From: JAVBKV01 sp031553885 | GTDB taxonomy: Bacteria; Bacteroidota; Bacteroidia; Bacteroidales; Azobacteroidaceae | Direction of reading: 5' to 3' | Assembly (NCBI GenBank): GCA_031553885.1 | Contig: JAVBKV010000013.1 | Coordinates: forward strand, 1 to 54,633 | DNA: 54,633 nt | In this document: positions 1 through 8,332 of the stretch, one piece after another | Position numbering within the stretch: the stretch's first letter is position 1 | Layout of the letters: each line of letters starts with the position of its first letter | The notes under the pieces: model-generated | What the model saw: the letters and a program-made list of their open reading frames with translations, nothing else | Told to the model about the DNA's origin: nothing | Database searches by the model: none | Translations under genes and position numbers: made by a program

Positions 1-59
1 GTTTTATACAAATTGGCTACTTGAATCTTTTCTTCTTCTGATAATTTTACAAATCTCAT
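1..59 (-). CDS. N-terminal fragment of a possible IS630-like transposase / HTH protein (runs off the left edge)
   Basis: Read leftwards from ATG at 59, the first 19 codons begin MRFVKLSEEEKIQVANLY, with no stop before the window edge. This resembles the start of helix-turn-helix domains in IS630-type transposases of Bacteroidales, but 19 residues are too few for a firm family call. The sequence between it and the next gene (60-155) is AT-rich and holds no other ORF. It could equally be the start of another short HTH protein. Confidence 0.3.
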   Translation of the reverse strand, partial: MRFVKLSEEEKIQVANLYK

Positions 60-155
60 AATTCATTTATTATGAGGTAAATGTACAAAATATTAATCAT
101 ATAAACAATAATACGACAATAAATATTTTAAATTACTTAAATAAAAAATAGACCC

Positions 156-1343
156 ATGAAAACAATTATTATTACCCTTTTTTCTTTACTTTGCTTCACA
201 GTATGTTGCGCTCAGCAAAAAATACCTGTTCCTCTTCCGGCCTTGTATGATGGTCATTTTTACCTGAAAGGGAATCTCAATGACTCGCTGCAGGGAAATT
301 TTGTTTTTGACACGGGAGCTGATGGAATCTACCTGGATAGTCTTTATCTGGAAAGAACGAAATTGCCATTGGAAAAAGTTATGAATGCGGTTATCGGAGG
401 TGCCGGAACCAATAAACAACAAATAAAAGTATTGAATTACCCTATAAAATTCCATTGCGGATCGTTGTCTCATTCATTTTCTTACACTCCCATCCTGCAA
501 TTGAAACCGATCTTGGGGAAAGATGCAGATGGTATTGTCGGGTATGAGTATTTGAGAAAATACATCGTGGAATTTTGTTATGAAAAACAGTCGGTACGAA
601 TCTTACCACCGGATAGCCTTGCTGGTTTGACAGGATTTGAGAAAATCCCGATGGTAGAACGTAAAAACAGATTGTATGTCACACTAGGAGTAAGCATTGA
701 CGGAAAAGAGAATATATCCGGAGAATTTTTAGTGGATCTGGGAAGTGGCGGATCTGTTACGTTTACCAGTCATGCCTCAAAAAAATATCCGGTCTTTTCG
801 ACGATTGAAAAAACGGTAACGTCTTATACAGACTGGGGTGGAGTAGGAGGTGGAGGATCCGATGTCTCCTTCAGATCAGCTTTCGTTACCCTGGGAAGTT
901 TTCAGATCCGGGAACCACTATTGAATTATTCCCTGAATGAATCCGGAGCCTTGTCTTCCAAGGATTACATCGGTTTGCTCGGTAATGATATGCTCGAACG
1001 CTTCGATGTGATTTTTGATTTTCCCAATAAAATCCTTTATATTAAACCGAACAAAGATTTTAATAAAAAGGACGAATTGGCAAAAAACGGATTCGGCTAT
1101 GTCGACCGGACGGATATTTGCGACGGATTTATTGTGAGGTCGCTATATGCCGGACAAAATGCAGAGAAAGCAGGAGTGAAAATAGGCGATATAATCACTC
1201 AGTTGGATGGCAGACCGGTCAAGGGAATGACAAAGAAAGAGGTAAAACGTATCTTTAATGAAAATCAAACGGTTTTACTTACTATACAACGAGGTGGGGA
1301 TACATTAAAAATCCAATTGCCTTTGGTTCAGCTAACTATTTAG
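156..1343 (+). CDS. Secreted retropepsin-like aspartyl protease with C-terminal PDZ domain
   Basis: The 395-residue product starts with a hydrophobic signal peptide (about residues 1-19). It has two aspartyl-protease half-sites: a canonical Asp-Thr-Gly at residues 52-54 in FVFDTGAD, and a degenerate Asp-Leu-Gly at 194-196 in FLVDLGSG. A PDZ domain covers about residues 315-390 (GFIVRSLYAGQNAEKAGVKI). This layout is typical of Bacteroidetes periplasmic retropepsin-like/PDZ proteins; substrates are generally unknown. The altered second motif raises the question whether both lobes are catalytic, although such proteins may dimerise. The next gene follows within 30 bp, suggesting co-transcription. 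Confidence 0.85.
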   Translation: MKTIIITLFSLLCFTVCCAQQKIPVPLPALYDGHFYLKGNLNDSLQGNFVFDTGADGIYLDSLYLERTKLPLEKVMNAVIGGAGTNKQQIKVLNYPIKFHCGSLSHSFSYTPILQLKPILGKDADGIVGYEYLRKYIVEFCYEKQSVRILPPDSLAGLTGFEKIPMVERKNRLYVTLGVSIDGKENISGEFLVDLGSGGSVTFTSHASKKYPVFSTIEKTVTSYTDWGGVGGGGSDVSFRSAFVTLGSFQIREPLLNYSLNESGALSSKDYIGLLGNDMLERFDVIFDFPNKILYIKPNKDFNKKDELAKNGFGYVDRTDICDGFIVRSLYAGQNAEKAGVKIGDIITQLDGRPVKGMTKKEVKRIFNENQTVLLTIQRGGDTLKIQLPLVQLTI

Positions 1344-1369
1344 GAATGGATGTTTGTTTCGTTTCGCTT

Positions 1370-2656
1370 ATGAAAAAAGGAAAAATCTGCGTTTGCCGGT
1401 TCTTAAGTTGTATGTTAGCCGGAATGGTAATGTGGGGGTGTGCTTCAAGTGGCAAATCCGACCGGCAGGGGCTTCAGGCTACTTTCGGAAAGAAATACGA
1501 TTCGTACAAGGGTTTGATTATGGCCGGATATCAGGGCTGGTTCAGCGCTCCGGGAGATGGTTCCGGAAGAGGCTGGTATCATTATTCCGGAAAAAAAGGA
1601 TTCATTCCCGGGTCCTGCAAGGTAGACATGTGGCCGGATGTGTCGGAATATGAAAAGGTTTACCCTACAGCTTTTTCTTTTGCGGATGGAAGTACGGCAT
1701 ATACGTTCAGTTCATACGATGCATCGACAGTAGCCACTCATTTCCGGTGGATGAAGGAATACGGGATCGATGGTGTTTTTGTTCAGCGTTTTGTGGCTGA
1801 GATTAAGATTCCCAAGAGTTATAATCAACTCAATAAGGTATTTGATTCGGCCATTCATTCTGCAAATCAGAATAACCGGGCCATCAGTATCATGTATGAT
1901 CTGAGCGGCATGCTTCCGGGTGATGAACAGGTGCTTTTGATGGATATCGACAGTATTTGTTCCCGGTTTGATATCAAGGAGCGGAAAGAGAATCCCTCTT
2001 ACCTGTTTCACAATGGTAAACCGCTTGTTGCCGTGTGGGGTGCCGGATTCAACGATAAAAGAAAGTATGGGTTGAAAGAGGTTGAAACGATTATCGATGC
2101 GCTGATTGAAAGAGGATTCAGTGTTTTGATCGGAGTTCCTACGTATTGGCGTTCCCTGGATAAAGATACGGAGGGAGATCCGGACCTGCATCGCTTGATT
2201 CGGAAATGTGATATTGTGATGCCCTGGTTTGTCGGCAGGTACAGTGAAGAAATCGTTGCTCCTTTCGTCCAATTGGTGAAAGACGATATCGCCTGGTGTA
2301 AAGATAATCAGATCGATTATGCTCCGTTAGCTTTTCCCGGTTTTTCCTGGATTAATATGAATGAAGGTTCCAAGCCGATTCCGCGTAACAGAGGCAGTTT
2401 TTACTGGAAACAGCTTTCGGGTTACATCGGTAATGGAGCGGAAATGCTTTACCTGGCTATGTTTGACGAGATCGACGAGGGAACTGCTCTGTTTAAATGT
2501 GCAACGGAAGTTCCGGTAGGAGCGAGTTATTTTCTTCCACTGGATAAAGACCTGGGTAGCGATTATTACCTTTGGTTGTCGGGAGAAGCTGCACGAATGT
2601 TAAGAAAAGAAAGGCCTTTCAGTGTAGCAATACCTCAAAGAGAAAATTTACGGTAA
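1370..2656 (+). CDS. GH71/99-like lipoprotein
   Basis: The protein resembles the glycoside hydrolase family 71/99-like proteins common in Bacteroidetes, seen in the opening GLIMAGYQGWFSAPGDG and the aromatic-rich WYHYSG segment. GH99 enzymes are endo-acting on mannans, but the activity here cannot be assigned from sequence. I chose the ATG at 1370 because it gives a standard lipoprotein signal peptide (MKKGK..., lipobox VMWGC followed by ASS). The alternative ATG at 1346 adds eight residues and sits 2 bp after the upstream protease gene. It probably shares a transcript with that protease. It is followed immediately by the tRNA-Asn promoter. Confidence 0.75.
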   Translation: MKKGKICVCRFLSCMLAGMVMWGCASSGKSDRQGLQATFGKKYDSYKGLIMAGYQGWFSAPGDGSGRGWYHYSGKKGFIPGSCKVDMWPDVSEYEKVYPTAFSFADGSTAYTFSSYDASTVATHFRWMKEYGIDGVFVQRFVAEIKIPKSYNQLNKVFDSAIHSANQNNRAISIMYDLSGMLPGDEQVLLMDIDSICSRFDIKERKENPSYLFHNGKPLVAVWGAGFNDKRKYGLKEVETIIDALIERGFSVLIGVPTYWRSLDKDTEGDPDLHRLIRKCDIVMPWFVGRYSEEIVAPFVQLVKDDIAWCKDNQIDYAPLAFPGFSWINMNEGSKPIPRNRGSFYWKQLSGYIGNGAEMLYLAMFDEIDEGTALFKCATEVPVGASYFLPLDKDLGSDYYLWLSGEAARMLRKERPFSVAIPQRENLR

Positions 2657-2661
2657 AAATA

Positions 2662-2692
2662 TTTGTGTTTTGAGAAAAAGTCATTACATTTG
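2662..2692 (+). promoter_or_regulatory. Bacteroidales-type promoter of tRNA-Asn
   Basis: TTTG at 2662-2665 and TACATTTG at 2685-2692 match the -33/-7 consensus (TTTG, TAnnTTTG) with a 19-bp spacer, about 30 bp before the mature tRNA. Confidence 0.75.
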
Positions 2693-2722
2693 CACCGCAT
2701 TTGTATCAAAAATGTGAAAAAT

Positions 2723-2796
2723 TCTTCCTTAGCTCAGTCGGTTAGAGCATCTGACTGTTAATCAGAGGGTCCTTGGTTCAAGTCCAAGAGGGAGAG
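2723..2796 (+). tRNA. tRNA-Asn (anticodon GTT)
   Basis: The cloverleaf is complete. The acceptor arms TCTTCCT (2723-2729) and AGGGAGA (2789-2795) pair with one G-U, followed by discriminator G. The anticodon loop is CTGTTAA with anticodon GTT, and the T arm CTTGG/CCAAG has loop TTCAAGT. The CCA end is not encoded. It is a monocistronic gene with its own promoter and a terminator downstream. Confidence 0.97.
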
Positions 2797-2874
2797 CGAA
2801 AAATTAAGAATGAAGAATCGAAGATCGCCCTTAGGCAATTAAAAGTTACAATTCTTCATAAAGAGAAAAAAAGG

Positions 2875-2909
2875 CCTCGCTAAATCAAACGATTAGCGAG
2901 GTTTTTTTT
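2875..2909 (+). terminator. Rho-independent terminator of tRNA-Asn
   Basis: A perfect 9-bp stem CCTCGCTAA/TTAGCGAGG with a 9-nt loop is followed by eight T residues (2902-2909). Confidence 0.9.
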
Positions 2910-2970
2910 CACGCATTATTCTTTTATGATAGGGGATACCGATTGTAAGATTAATTTATCAGATCAACTT

Positions 2971-4671
2971 ATGAAAAAGTTTATTTCTTGTCTTCCGGTC
3001 GTTTGGGTTATTGTAATGCTTGCATCCTGCAATCGTCAAACAGACCGGGTCGATTCCATTCTGGAAAGGGCCGCGAATATTGTCGAGCAATACCCCGATA
3101 GCGCCCTGCTTCTCCTTGATTCCATTCCCAACCCTTACGAATTGAATAAAAGTCAGTTTGCACACTATATGTTGCGTTCTGTCCAGGCTAAGGATAAAGC
3201 ATACAAGGACATCACTTCTGAGACTCTGATTTTTGAAATAAGAGATTATTACAAGAAAGAAAAAGATCAGGAAAAACTTGCTTTATCCGAATTCTATTGT
3301 GGACGGGTTTTGCAATCGCAAGAGAAATACAAGGAAGCGATGAAAAGCTTCCTTGAAGCAGAAACTACAGCCGAAAAAAATAAGGACCCCTATCTGATTG
3401 GTATGGCCAATTTTTTTATGGGTGATCTGTGCGATGATCAATTGTTAAATGACGAAGCCATGCTCCATTATAAAAAAGCGAAGGAAAATTTTGCAACTCT
3501 TCAAAATAAGTATAAACATACAATGATGGTTTATACCCGCATTGCCTTTGCATATGTGTTGGAAGAGTTACCAGACAGCGCTTTTCTTTATTATAAAAAA
3601 GGGTTGGAAATCGCGGAGAAGAATAATGATCTGGATGGATTGTCCATGATATACCAAAATATGGGAGTGACATTTTCACATATTGGAAAAACCAAAGAAG
3701 CCAGGGATGCTATACTTCATGCGATATCATTACATTCTCAAAATTCCGGTGCCAGTCCAGGTCCTAAATTACTGTTGAATATGGCAAAAGTATATTATCA
3801 GGAAAACAACATGGATTCGGCGCTACATTATGCGAATGCTTCATTGAAGCTATCAGAGGATACAATGACTTCTATAAAGTCAAGTATTTATTATTTAATG
3901 TCGGATATTGAAAAATCTGCCGGAAATTACAAGAAAAGTCTTGAATATTATGAAATATATTCGGACCTGTTATTAGATATTCTTAGAGAAAAGAAGGATC
4001 CTGCTTTCCTGGAAGTACAGAAAAAGTACAATTTTGAACTGATCGGGAATGCAAACCGGAAATTAGTTATCGAAAGACTATGGTTGTCCATTGCTTTTAT
4101 CTTATTTGCCGTCCTAGCTTTTTTCATATTCTACAAAAATCGCATAAAAAACAGGGACGCTTTAATGCTCGCCAAACAACAAATTTATCAATTGAAAGAA
4201 ATGGTCGTTGAAAAGGACAGAGCCATTGGTGAGAATAATAACGATGAAAAAAACAAAGTGCTACGGAGAACTTTATTCAAGCAACTGGATATCTTAAAGA
4301 AAATTTCTCTATTGGAAGGATATCTGGATAAAGAAGAGAAAAAAGTGGGGAAAACAATTCTCAAAAAAGTGAATGGTATCATCTATGAATCGAATAATAA
4401 ATTTGACTGGAGTATTTTTTATCAATCCGTCAACGCCTTATATGACGACTTTTTATTGAGACTGGCCAGTTCATATCCGGACCTGACAGAAGATGAAATT
4501 CTTATCTGCTGTCTTTCGAAGATAGGATTGAGCAATGAAGAGATTAACCTGTTACTGAAATCGACTACTAATGTTATTCAGAAAAGAAAATCATCTATCC
4601 GCGAAAAAACGGGAATGAGAAAACAGGAGCATTTTATAAAGCAGTTGGATGACATCATCAAGAATAACTAA
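2971..4671 (+). CDS. TPR lipoprotein-type transmembrane regulator with C-terminal HTH
   Basis: The product has a lipoprotein-like signal (MKKFISCLPV..., lipobox MLASC), a long run of tetratricopeptide repeats, one membrane span near residues 366-389 (LWLSIAFILFAVLAFFIFY), a charged coiled-coil and a C-terminal helix-turn-helix-like segment (LTEDEILICCLSKIGLSNEEI...VIQKRKSSIREK) resembling LuxR-type domains. This TPR-TM-HTH design is widespread in Bacteroidetes and thought to link an outer or periplasmic signal to transcription. I chose ATG 2971 over 2926 because it starts the signal peptide directly. No cognate target is proven; the small lipoprotein gene downstream, with phased repeats in front of its promoter, is a plausible one. 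Confidence 0.75.
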   Translation: MKKFISCLPVVWVIVMLASCNRQTDRVDSILERAANIVEQYPDSALLLLDSIPNPYELNKSQFAHYMLRSVQAKDKAYKDITSETLIFEIRDYYKKEKDQEKLALSEFYCGRVLQSQEKYKEAMKSFLEAETTAEKNKDPYLIGMANFFMGDLCDDQLLNDEAMLHYKKAKENFATLQNKYKHTMMVYTRIAFAYVLEELPDSAFLYYKKGLEIAEKNNDLDGLSMIYQNMGVTFSHIGKTKEARDAILHAISLHSQNSGASPGPKLLLNMAKVYYQENNMDSALHYANASLKLSEDTMTSIKSSIYYLMSDIEKSAGNYKKSLEYYEIYSDLLLDILREKKDPAFLEVQKKYNFELIGNANRKLVIERLWLSIAFILFAVLAFFIFYKNRIKNRDALMLAKQQIYQLKEMVVEKDRAIGENNNDEKNKVLRRTLFKQLDILKKISLLEGYLDKEEKKVGKTILKKVNGIIYESNNKFDWSIFYQSVNALYDDFLLRLASSYPDLTEDEILICCLSKIGLSNEEINLLLKSTTNVIQKRKSSIREKTGMRKQEHFIKQLDDIIKNN

Positions 4672-4679
4672 TCGTCCGA

Positions 4680-4702
4680 AAAACAATATTCATAATTGTT
4701 TT
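4680..4702 (+). terminator. Hairpin after the TPR regulator gene
   Basis: Perfect 8-bp inverted repeat AAAACAAT/ATTGTTTT with a 7-nt loop, lying 9 bp after the stop codon. The T tract is only four long and part of the stem, so termination may be weak. Confidence 0.45.
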
Positions 4703-4770
4703 ACAACACAGGAAGAGTAATTAAAAGTTGCCGTTCTGAAATGGTAAATCAAAGATTATTAGTTGATTAA

Positions 4771-4795
4771 ACTTGAAAAAACTTGAAAAAACTTG
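4771..4795 (+). repeat. 10-bp phased direct repeat ACTTGAAAAA (2.4 copies)
   Basis: Two perfect copies of ACTTGAAAAA and a partial third (ACTTG) sit in exact 10-bp register, about one helical turn, 20 bp upstream of the -33 box of the next promoter. The spacing suggests a curved A-tract or tandem protein-binding sites. Confidence 0.6.
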
Positions 4796-4813
4796 CCGAA
4801 AACCTATTCTCTA

Positions 4814-4844
4814 TTGCATTGACTTTCTTTGTTCCCTAAGTTTG
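4814..4844 (+). promoter_or_regulatory. Promoter of the 4877 lipoprotein gene
   Basis: TTG at 4814-4816 and TAAGTTTG at 4837-4844 are separated by 20 bp. The start site would fall near 4850, which rules out earlier in-frame starts inside the promoter. Confidence 0.65.
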
Positions 4845-4876
4845 CAATGGAAAGTACGAATCAAGTTAAAATAAAA

Positions 4877-5479
4877 ATGAATATGAAAAAAAGAGTCCTT
4901 GTAGCTTTAAGCTGCCTGTTGTGTAGTCTGGTTTTATTGCCGTCTTGTGACAATGATGACGAAAAATTGCCAAAGCAAAAAACAAAAGAAGAAGACATTC
5001 ATTGGGGGTATTTTGAAGGAACCATAGGAGGAAAAGAGATTTCCCTGAAAAACACCGGATATCCCAATATTTATGAACCGGTTTCCAGTCAGAAACGGGG
5101 AGTCTGGCCTTTACATAAAGAAGGTCCGGATACCATAAACATAATGAATACCGTCATTAACTATGACGATTACAATGCACTTTCCGTTTTTCTCTATGAT
5201 CTGAAACCGGGGGTACGTTATCTCACAAAATCCTGGTGGGAAGATTGGTTTGTCAGCTATATGGCATTATATCATTATTACAGAGGACCTGAAGATAAAA
5301 TAAAGGTAGTGGCTGAATATATACCGAAAGAAGATGACCCTTTCCAGGTGGAGATAATGGAAGTAATCTGGGTTGACTTCTGTACCCCCATCATTAAAGT
5401 GGAACTGGACGGGACACTTTATAACAAGGAATATCCATACGATCCGATTGCTATCAAGGGCATCTACGAGTCCCGATAA
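4877..5479 (+). CDS. Small lipoprotein of unknown function
   Basis: About 200 residues: a lipoprotein signal with lipobox LPSC (MNMKKRVLVALSCLLCS...), an acidic/basic linker, and a soluble domain beginning HWGYFEGTIGGKEISLKN that is rich in Trp and Tyr. It resembles uncharacterised Bacteroides lipoproteins of similar size (possibly the DUF5025 group, from memory only). The start at 4877 (or 4883) lies downstream of a good promoter. It is a single-gene transcription unit behind the TPR/HTH regulator. No catalytic motif is visible. Confidence 0.65.
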   Translation: MNMKKRVLVALSCLLCSLVLLPSCDNDDEKLPKQKTKEEDIHWGYFEGTIGGKEISLKNTGYPNIYEPVSSQKRGVWPLHKEGPDTINIMNTVINYDDYNALSVFLYDLKPGVRYLTKSWWEDWFVSYMALYHYYRGPEDKIKVVAEYIPKEDDPFQVEIMEVIWVDFCTPIIKVELDGTLYNKEYPYDPIAIKGIYESR

Positions 5480-5528
5480 TTAAACAGCCCGGGTTGTCTG
5501 TCAAAATAGCCCCTTGTATCACAATGGC

Positions 5529-5559
5529 TTGTCCAGGTAAAGAAAAAAGTGTATATTTG
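5529..5559 (+). promoter_or_regulatory. Promoter of the 5588 gene
   Basis: TTG at 5529-5531 and TATATTTG at 5552-5559 with a 20-bp spacer. A start point near 5565 excludes the in-frame GTG 5549 and ATG 5561 as translation starts. Confidence 0.7.
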
Positions 5560-5587
5560 TATGGTTAATATTCTAAAAGATAAGATT

Positions 5588-5857
5588 ATGGATGAAGACC
5601 TTAAAAATATGACCAACGATGAGTTAATCGAAGAAGTAAAGAAACTGCGTGGTGGTATTCGGACACATCGTGATAGTACCGGGCATAATCTGTGTTGGTT
5701 TCATCCTGATTTATGGAACCTGCTTCCTGAAAAATACGATCCTGAAATAGAGGTCCCCGACTGGCCTCAATTTATGGAAGGCTGTATCCGTTTTCGTAAA
5801 TCATTGGACGAACAACAACCGGAAGCCCCCCGGACAAATGAAAATTTCATGAAATAA
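5588..5857 (+). CDS. Small acidic cytoplasmic protein of unknown function
   Basis: The 89-residue product (MDEDLKNMTNDELIEEVKKLRGG...) starts with an amphipathic charged helix, followed by a segment with conserved-looking His, Trp and Pro (HNLCWFHPDLWNLLPEKY). No signal peptide or membrane span is seen. The start was chosen because the promoter at 5529-5559 lies over the upstream starts. It converges on cardiolipin synthase. I do not recognise a function. Confidence 0.6.
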   Translation: MDEDLKNMTNDELIEEVKKLRGGIRTHRDSTGHNLCWFHPDLWNLLPEKYDPEIEVPDWPQFMEGCIRFRKSLDEQQPEAPRTNENFMK

Positions 5858-5906
5858 TAACGGACCGGGAAAAGCGTATAACCGATAAAACTCTACGTAC
5901 CTTCAC

Positions 5907-7322
5907 TTACAACAAAGGCGATGCAAGCCTGAAACAAGCTTCTTTGAATTTAGTTCGTTTAGGTCTGTTTATCCACTGTTCTAAATTTACTTCTTTTGAA
6001 TCTGCCAGGTCTTTGAAATAAACTTCTTTGACAGTTTGAGCGACATTTTTATCATAAATAAAAATATTCGTTTCAAAATTCAGTTCCAGGCTTCTTATGT
6101 CAAGATTGGAAGAGCCTGCAATTACCAGTTCATCATCGATTACCATCAGCTTGGAATGAGTAAATCCGACAGCATATTGATACACTTTTACATTATTTCT
6201 CAAAAGAGACTCCATGTAGGTGTTGGCTGCATATTGAACTTTTCCGCTATCCGACCGTCCGGGTATAATCAACCGCACATCGATTCCGCTCATCGATGCT
6301 GTTTGTATGGCACTCAGTAAATTTGATGTAGGTATGAAATAAGGAGTTTCAATGTATACGCATTTTCGTGCCCGGCTGATGGCAACAAACAAGGCTTCCT
6401 GTATATTGGAGTGCAGGCCGAATGGTTCACCATTGACAATTTGTACGAGACTTTTTCCAACATTATCCAGCGTAGGATACAATCTATCAGATGATAAATA
6501 TTCTCCCGATACATAGTACCAATCAGCAAGAAAAACAGATTGCAACGCTTGTGCTCCCAAGCCTTCAATCCTGAAATGGCTATCATTCCATTTTCCCCAT
6601 TCCAACCCGTTTATATATTCGTCTTTTACATTGATACCACCGGTATAAGCAATTTTACCGTCAATGATAACGATTTTCCGGTGATTCCTGTAATTGATAC
6701 TGTGGATGATACGAGGAAAGCTCAAAGGCAGAAATGTCCTTACATCAATTCCGGCATCTTTCATTTGCCTGAAATATTTTCTGTTGGTTGTACTGCAGCC
6801 TAATCCGTCGTAAATAAGTTTGATATCGATTCCTTCTTCTGCTTTTCGGATTAACTTATCTTTAAGCTTACCGCCTATCACGTCGTCTCCTATAGTAAAA
6901 TAAAAAATATGGATATGTTCTTTTGCTTCATCGACATCCTTCAATAAATGTTCAAATTTGATTTTTCCGCTTGGATATACTTCAATACGATTACCGGGTA
7001 ATACCGGTACGTGTTCTAGTTTATATATCAGTTTTTGCAGTTCTGTATAATGGGAGTATTCCGGATTGTTTTCGTCAAATTCAAAAGTTCGTTTATGCTG
7101 CCGGTTAAACTGGTCTCTGAGTTTCTTTGTTTTCGAACGTTTTTTACTGATGTTCCTTCCCAGCATATAGTAAGCAAGAAGACCAATTAGTGGAATAAAT
7201 ACAAGGGTAAATATCCAACTTATCGTTTTTACGGGATTCCGGTTATCGTAATCAATGATAATATTGAATATAAGCCATACTAACAGCAGAATATAAACAA
7301 TCAGTACAATTTCCCAACTCAT
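5907..7322 (-). CDS. cls: Cardiolipin synthase
   Basis: The 471-residue product has two N-terminal membrane spans (residues 4-24 and 35-54) and two phospholipase D HxKxxxxD motifs, HRKIVIID beginning at residue 214 and HSKLMVID beginning at residue 389. This is the full-length bacterial Cls architecture; it condenses two phosphatidylglycerols, or an equivalent donor pair, to cardiolipin at the membrane. Its ATG overlaps the stop codon of the upstream FAD oxidoreductase by 4 bp, so translation is probably coupled, in an apparent operon of four genes reading leftwards from 9585. Confidence 0.93.
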   Translation of the reverse strand: MSWEIVLIVYILLLVWLIFNIIIDYDNRNPVKTISWIFTLVFIPLIGLLAYYMLGRNISKKRSKTKKLRDQFNRQHKRTFEFDENNPEYSHYTELQKLIYKLEHVPVLPGNRIEVYPSGKIKFEHLLKDVDEAKEHIHIFYFTIGDDVIGGKLKDKLIRKAEEGIDIKLIYDGLGCSTTNRKYFRQMKDAGIDVRTFLPLSFPRIIHSINYRNHRKIVIIDGKIAYTGGINVKDEYINGLEWGKWNDSHFRIEGLGAQALQSVFLADWYYVSGEYLSSDRLYPTLDNVGKSLVQIVNGEPFGLHSNIQEALFVAISRARKCVYIETPYFIPTSNLLSAIQTASMSGIDVRLIIPGRSDSGKVQYAANTYMESLLRNNVKVYQYAVGFTHSKLMVIDDELVIAGSSNLDIRSLELNFETNIFIYDKNVAQTVKEVYFKDLADSKEVNLEQWINRPKRTKFKEACFRLASPLL

Positions 7323-8325
7323 TTTTTCATCCGTTCAAATCCAAAAACCTTATACCTTTCATCTTTTTTTCCTGTAATCGTGTTTCGTATCATCTGGGCG
7401 GCATTCATGCTGAAAGTAATCCCGTTGCCTCCATATCCCAGAGCAAAGTGCATCACCGGTTTTCCGGGCCATTCCCCTATATAGGGCAAACCGTCTCCGG
7501 TCGAGCTGAATGTGCCGCACCATGCCATATCTGTTTTGAAAGGGATATGAGGAAATAACTTCCGGAATTTCTTTTCCAGTCTGGAAGTTTTAGTTCTTAA
7601 CAGGTCATCCCGTTTTACAGGGTCTTGAAATTCTTCGTCTTCTCCTCCGACAATGATACGGTTGTTATTGGTGGTCCTTATGTAAATATAAGGATCTTTT
7701 GTTTCCCAGATAAGGCTTCTTCCTTCCCATAGATATATGGAATCAACCGGTTCGGATATTACCGCATAAGTGGATGTGAGTTTCATCACTTTTTCCGGTA
7801 GAAATTGTCCGGCTTCAAACCCGGCAGCGACCACCACCTGTTTACATGTTATTTTTGCCCCCTTGTCTGTTGAAAGTTCAAACCCGGAATTTGTCTTTTT
7901 ACAGGTTATCACTTGTGTATGCGTGTAAAGTTTCAGGCGATGTCTTTGCATGTGGTAATCCAGTAGTGTTACAGAAGCCAGGTAGGCGTCTATCTGGGCC
8001 GATTCTTCATTCATCAAAGCACACGATGCCTCAAATCCGTATTTCTTTTTAGTTCCCCGACTTTTCGTGCCATCTTATATAATGGCTCATCTATCTCATA
8101 TTGCAGGAGTGCCGTACTTGCAGAAGAACTCCCCGTAGAAGGGGTCCGTTTGTCTACCATACAGCACTCAATGCCTGCGTTGCACAGTTCATGTGCAACG
8201 AGTGTACCCGTAATCCCTGAACCGATGATTGCCACATCGACAGTATCGTCGTTTTCTAAGGGATTGAAATAATCATATAACGGATTCTTAACAATCCAGT
8301 AGGGAAGTCCTGAATGTAAGTCCAT
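7319..8325 (-). pseudogene. FAD-dependent oxidoreductase (DAO family), broken by one frameshift
   Basis: The N-terminal part (8325 down to 8014) carries the FAD/NAD Rossmann motif VAIIGSGITG and the C-terminal part (from about 8050 to 7319) the rest of a glycine-oxidase-like DAO domain ending ALGYGGNGITFSMNAAQMI. The two are in different frames. At 8046-8050 the coding strand has five A in CTAAAAAGAAA; with six, the reading continues as KKKYGFEASCALMNEESAQ without interruption. A single-base loss in a homopolymer therefore explains the break. It could be a real mutation, slippage, or a sequence error. Its stop overlaps the cls start and it lies 7 bp downstream of the hydrolase gene. Confidence 0.85.
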
Positions 8326-8332
8326 AGCCGTA

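Noticed and set aside
4771..4795. CRISPR-like repeat
   Set aside because: The repeats are contiguous 10-mers without spacers, and no cas genes occur in the window.
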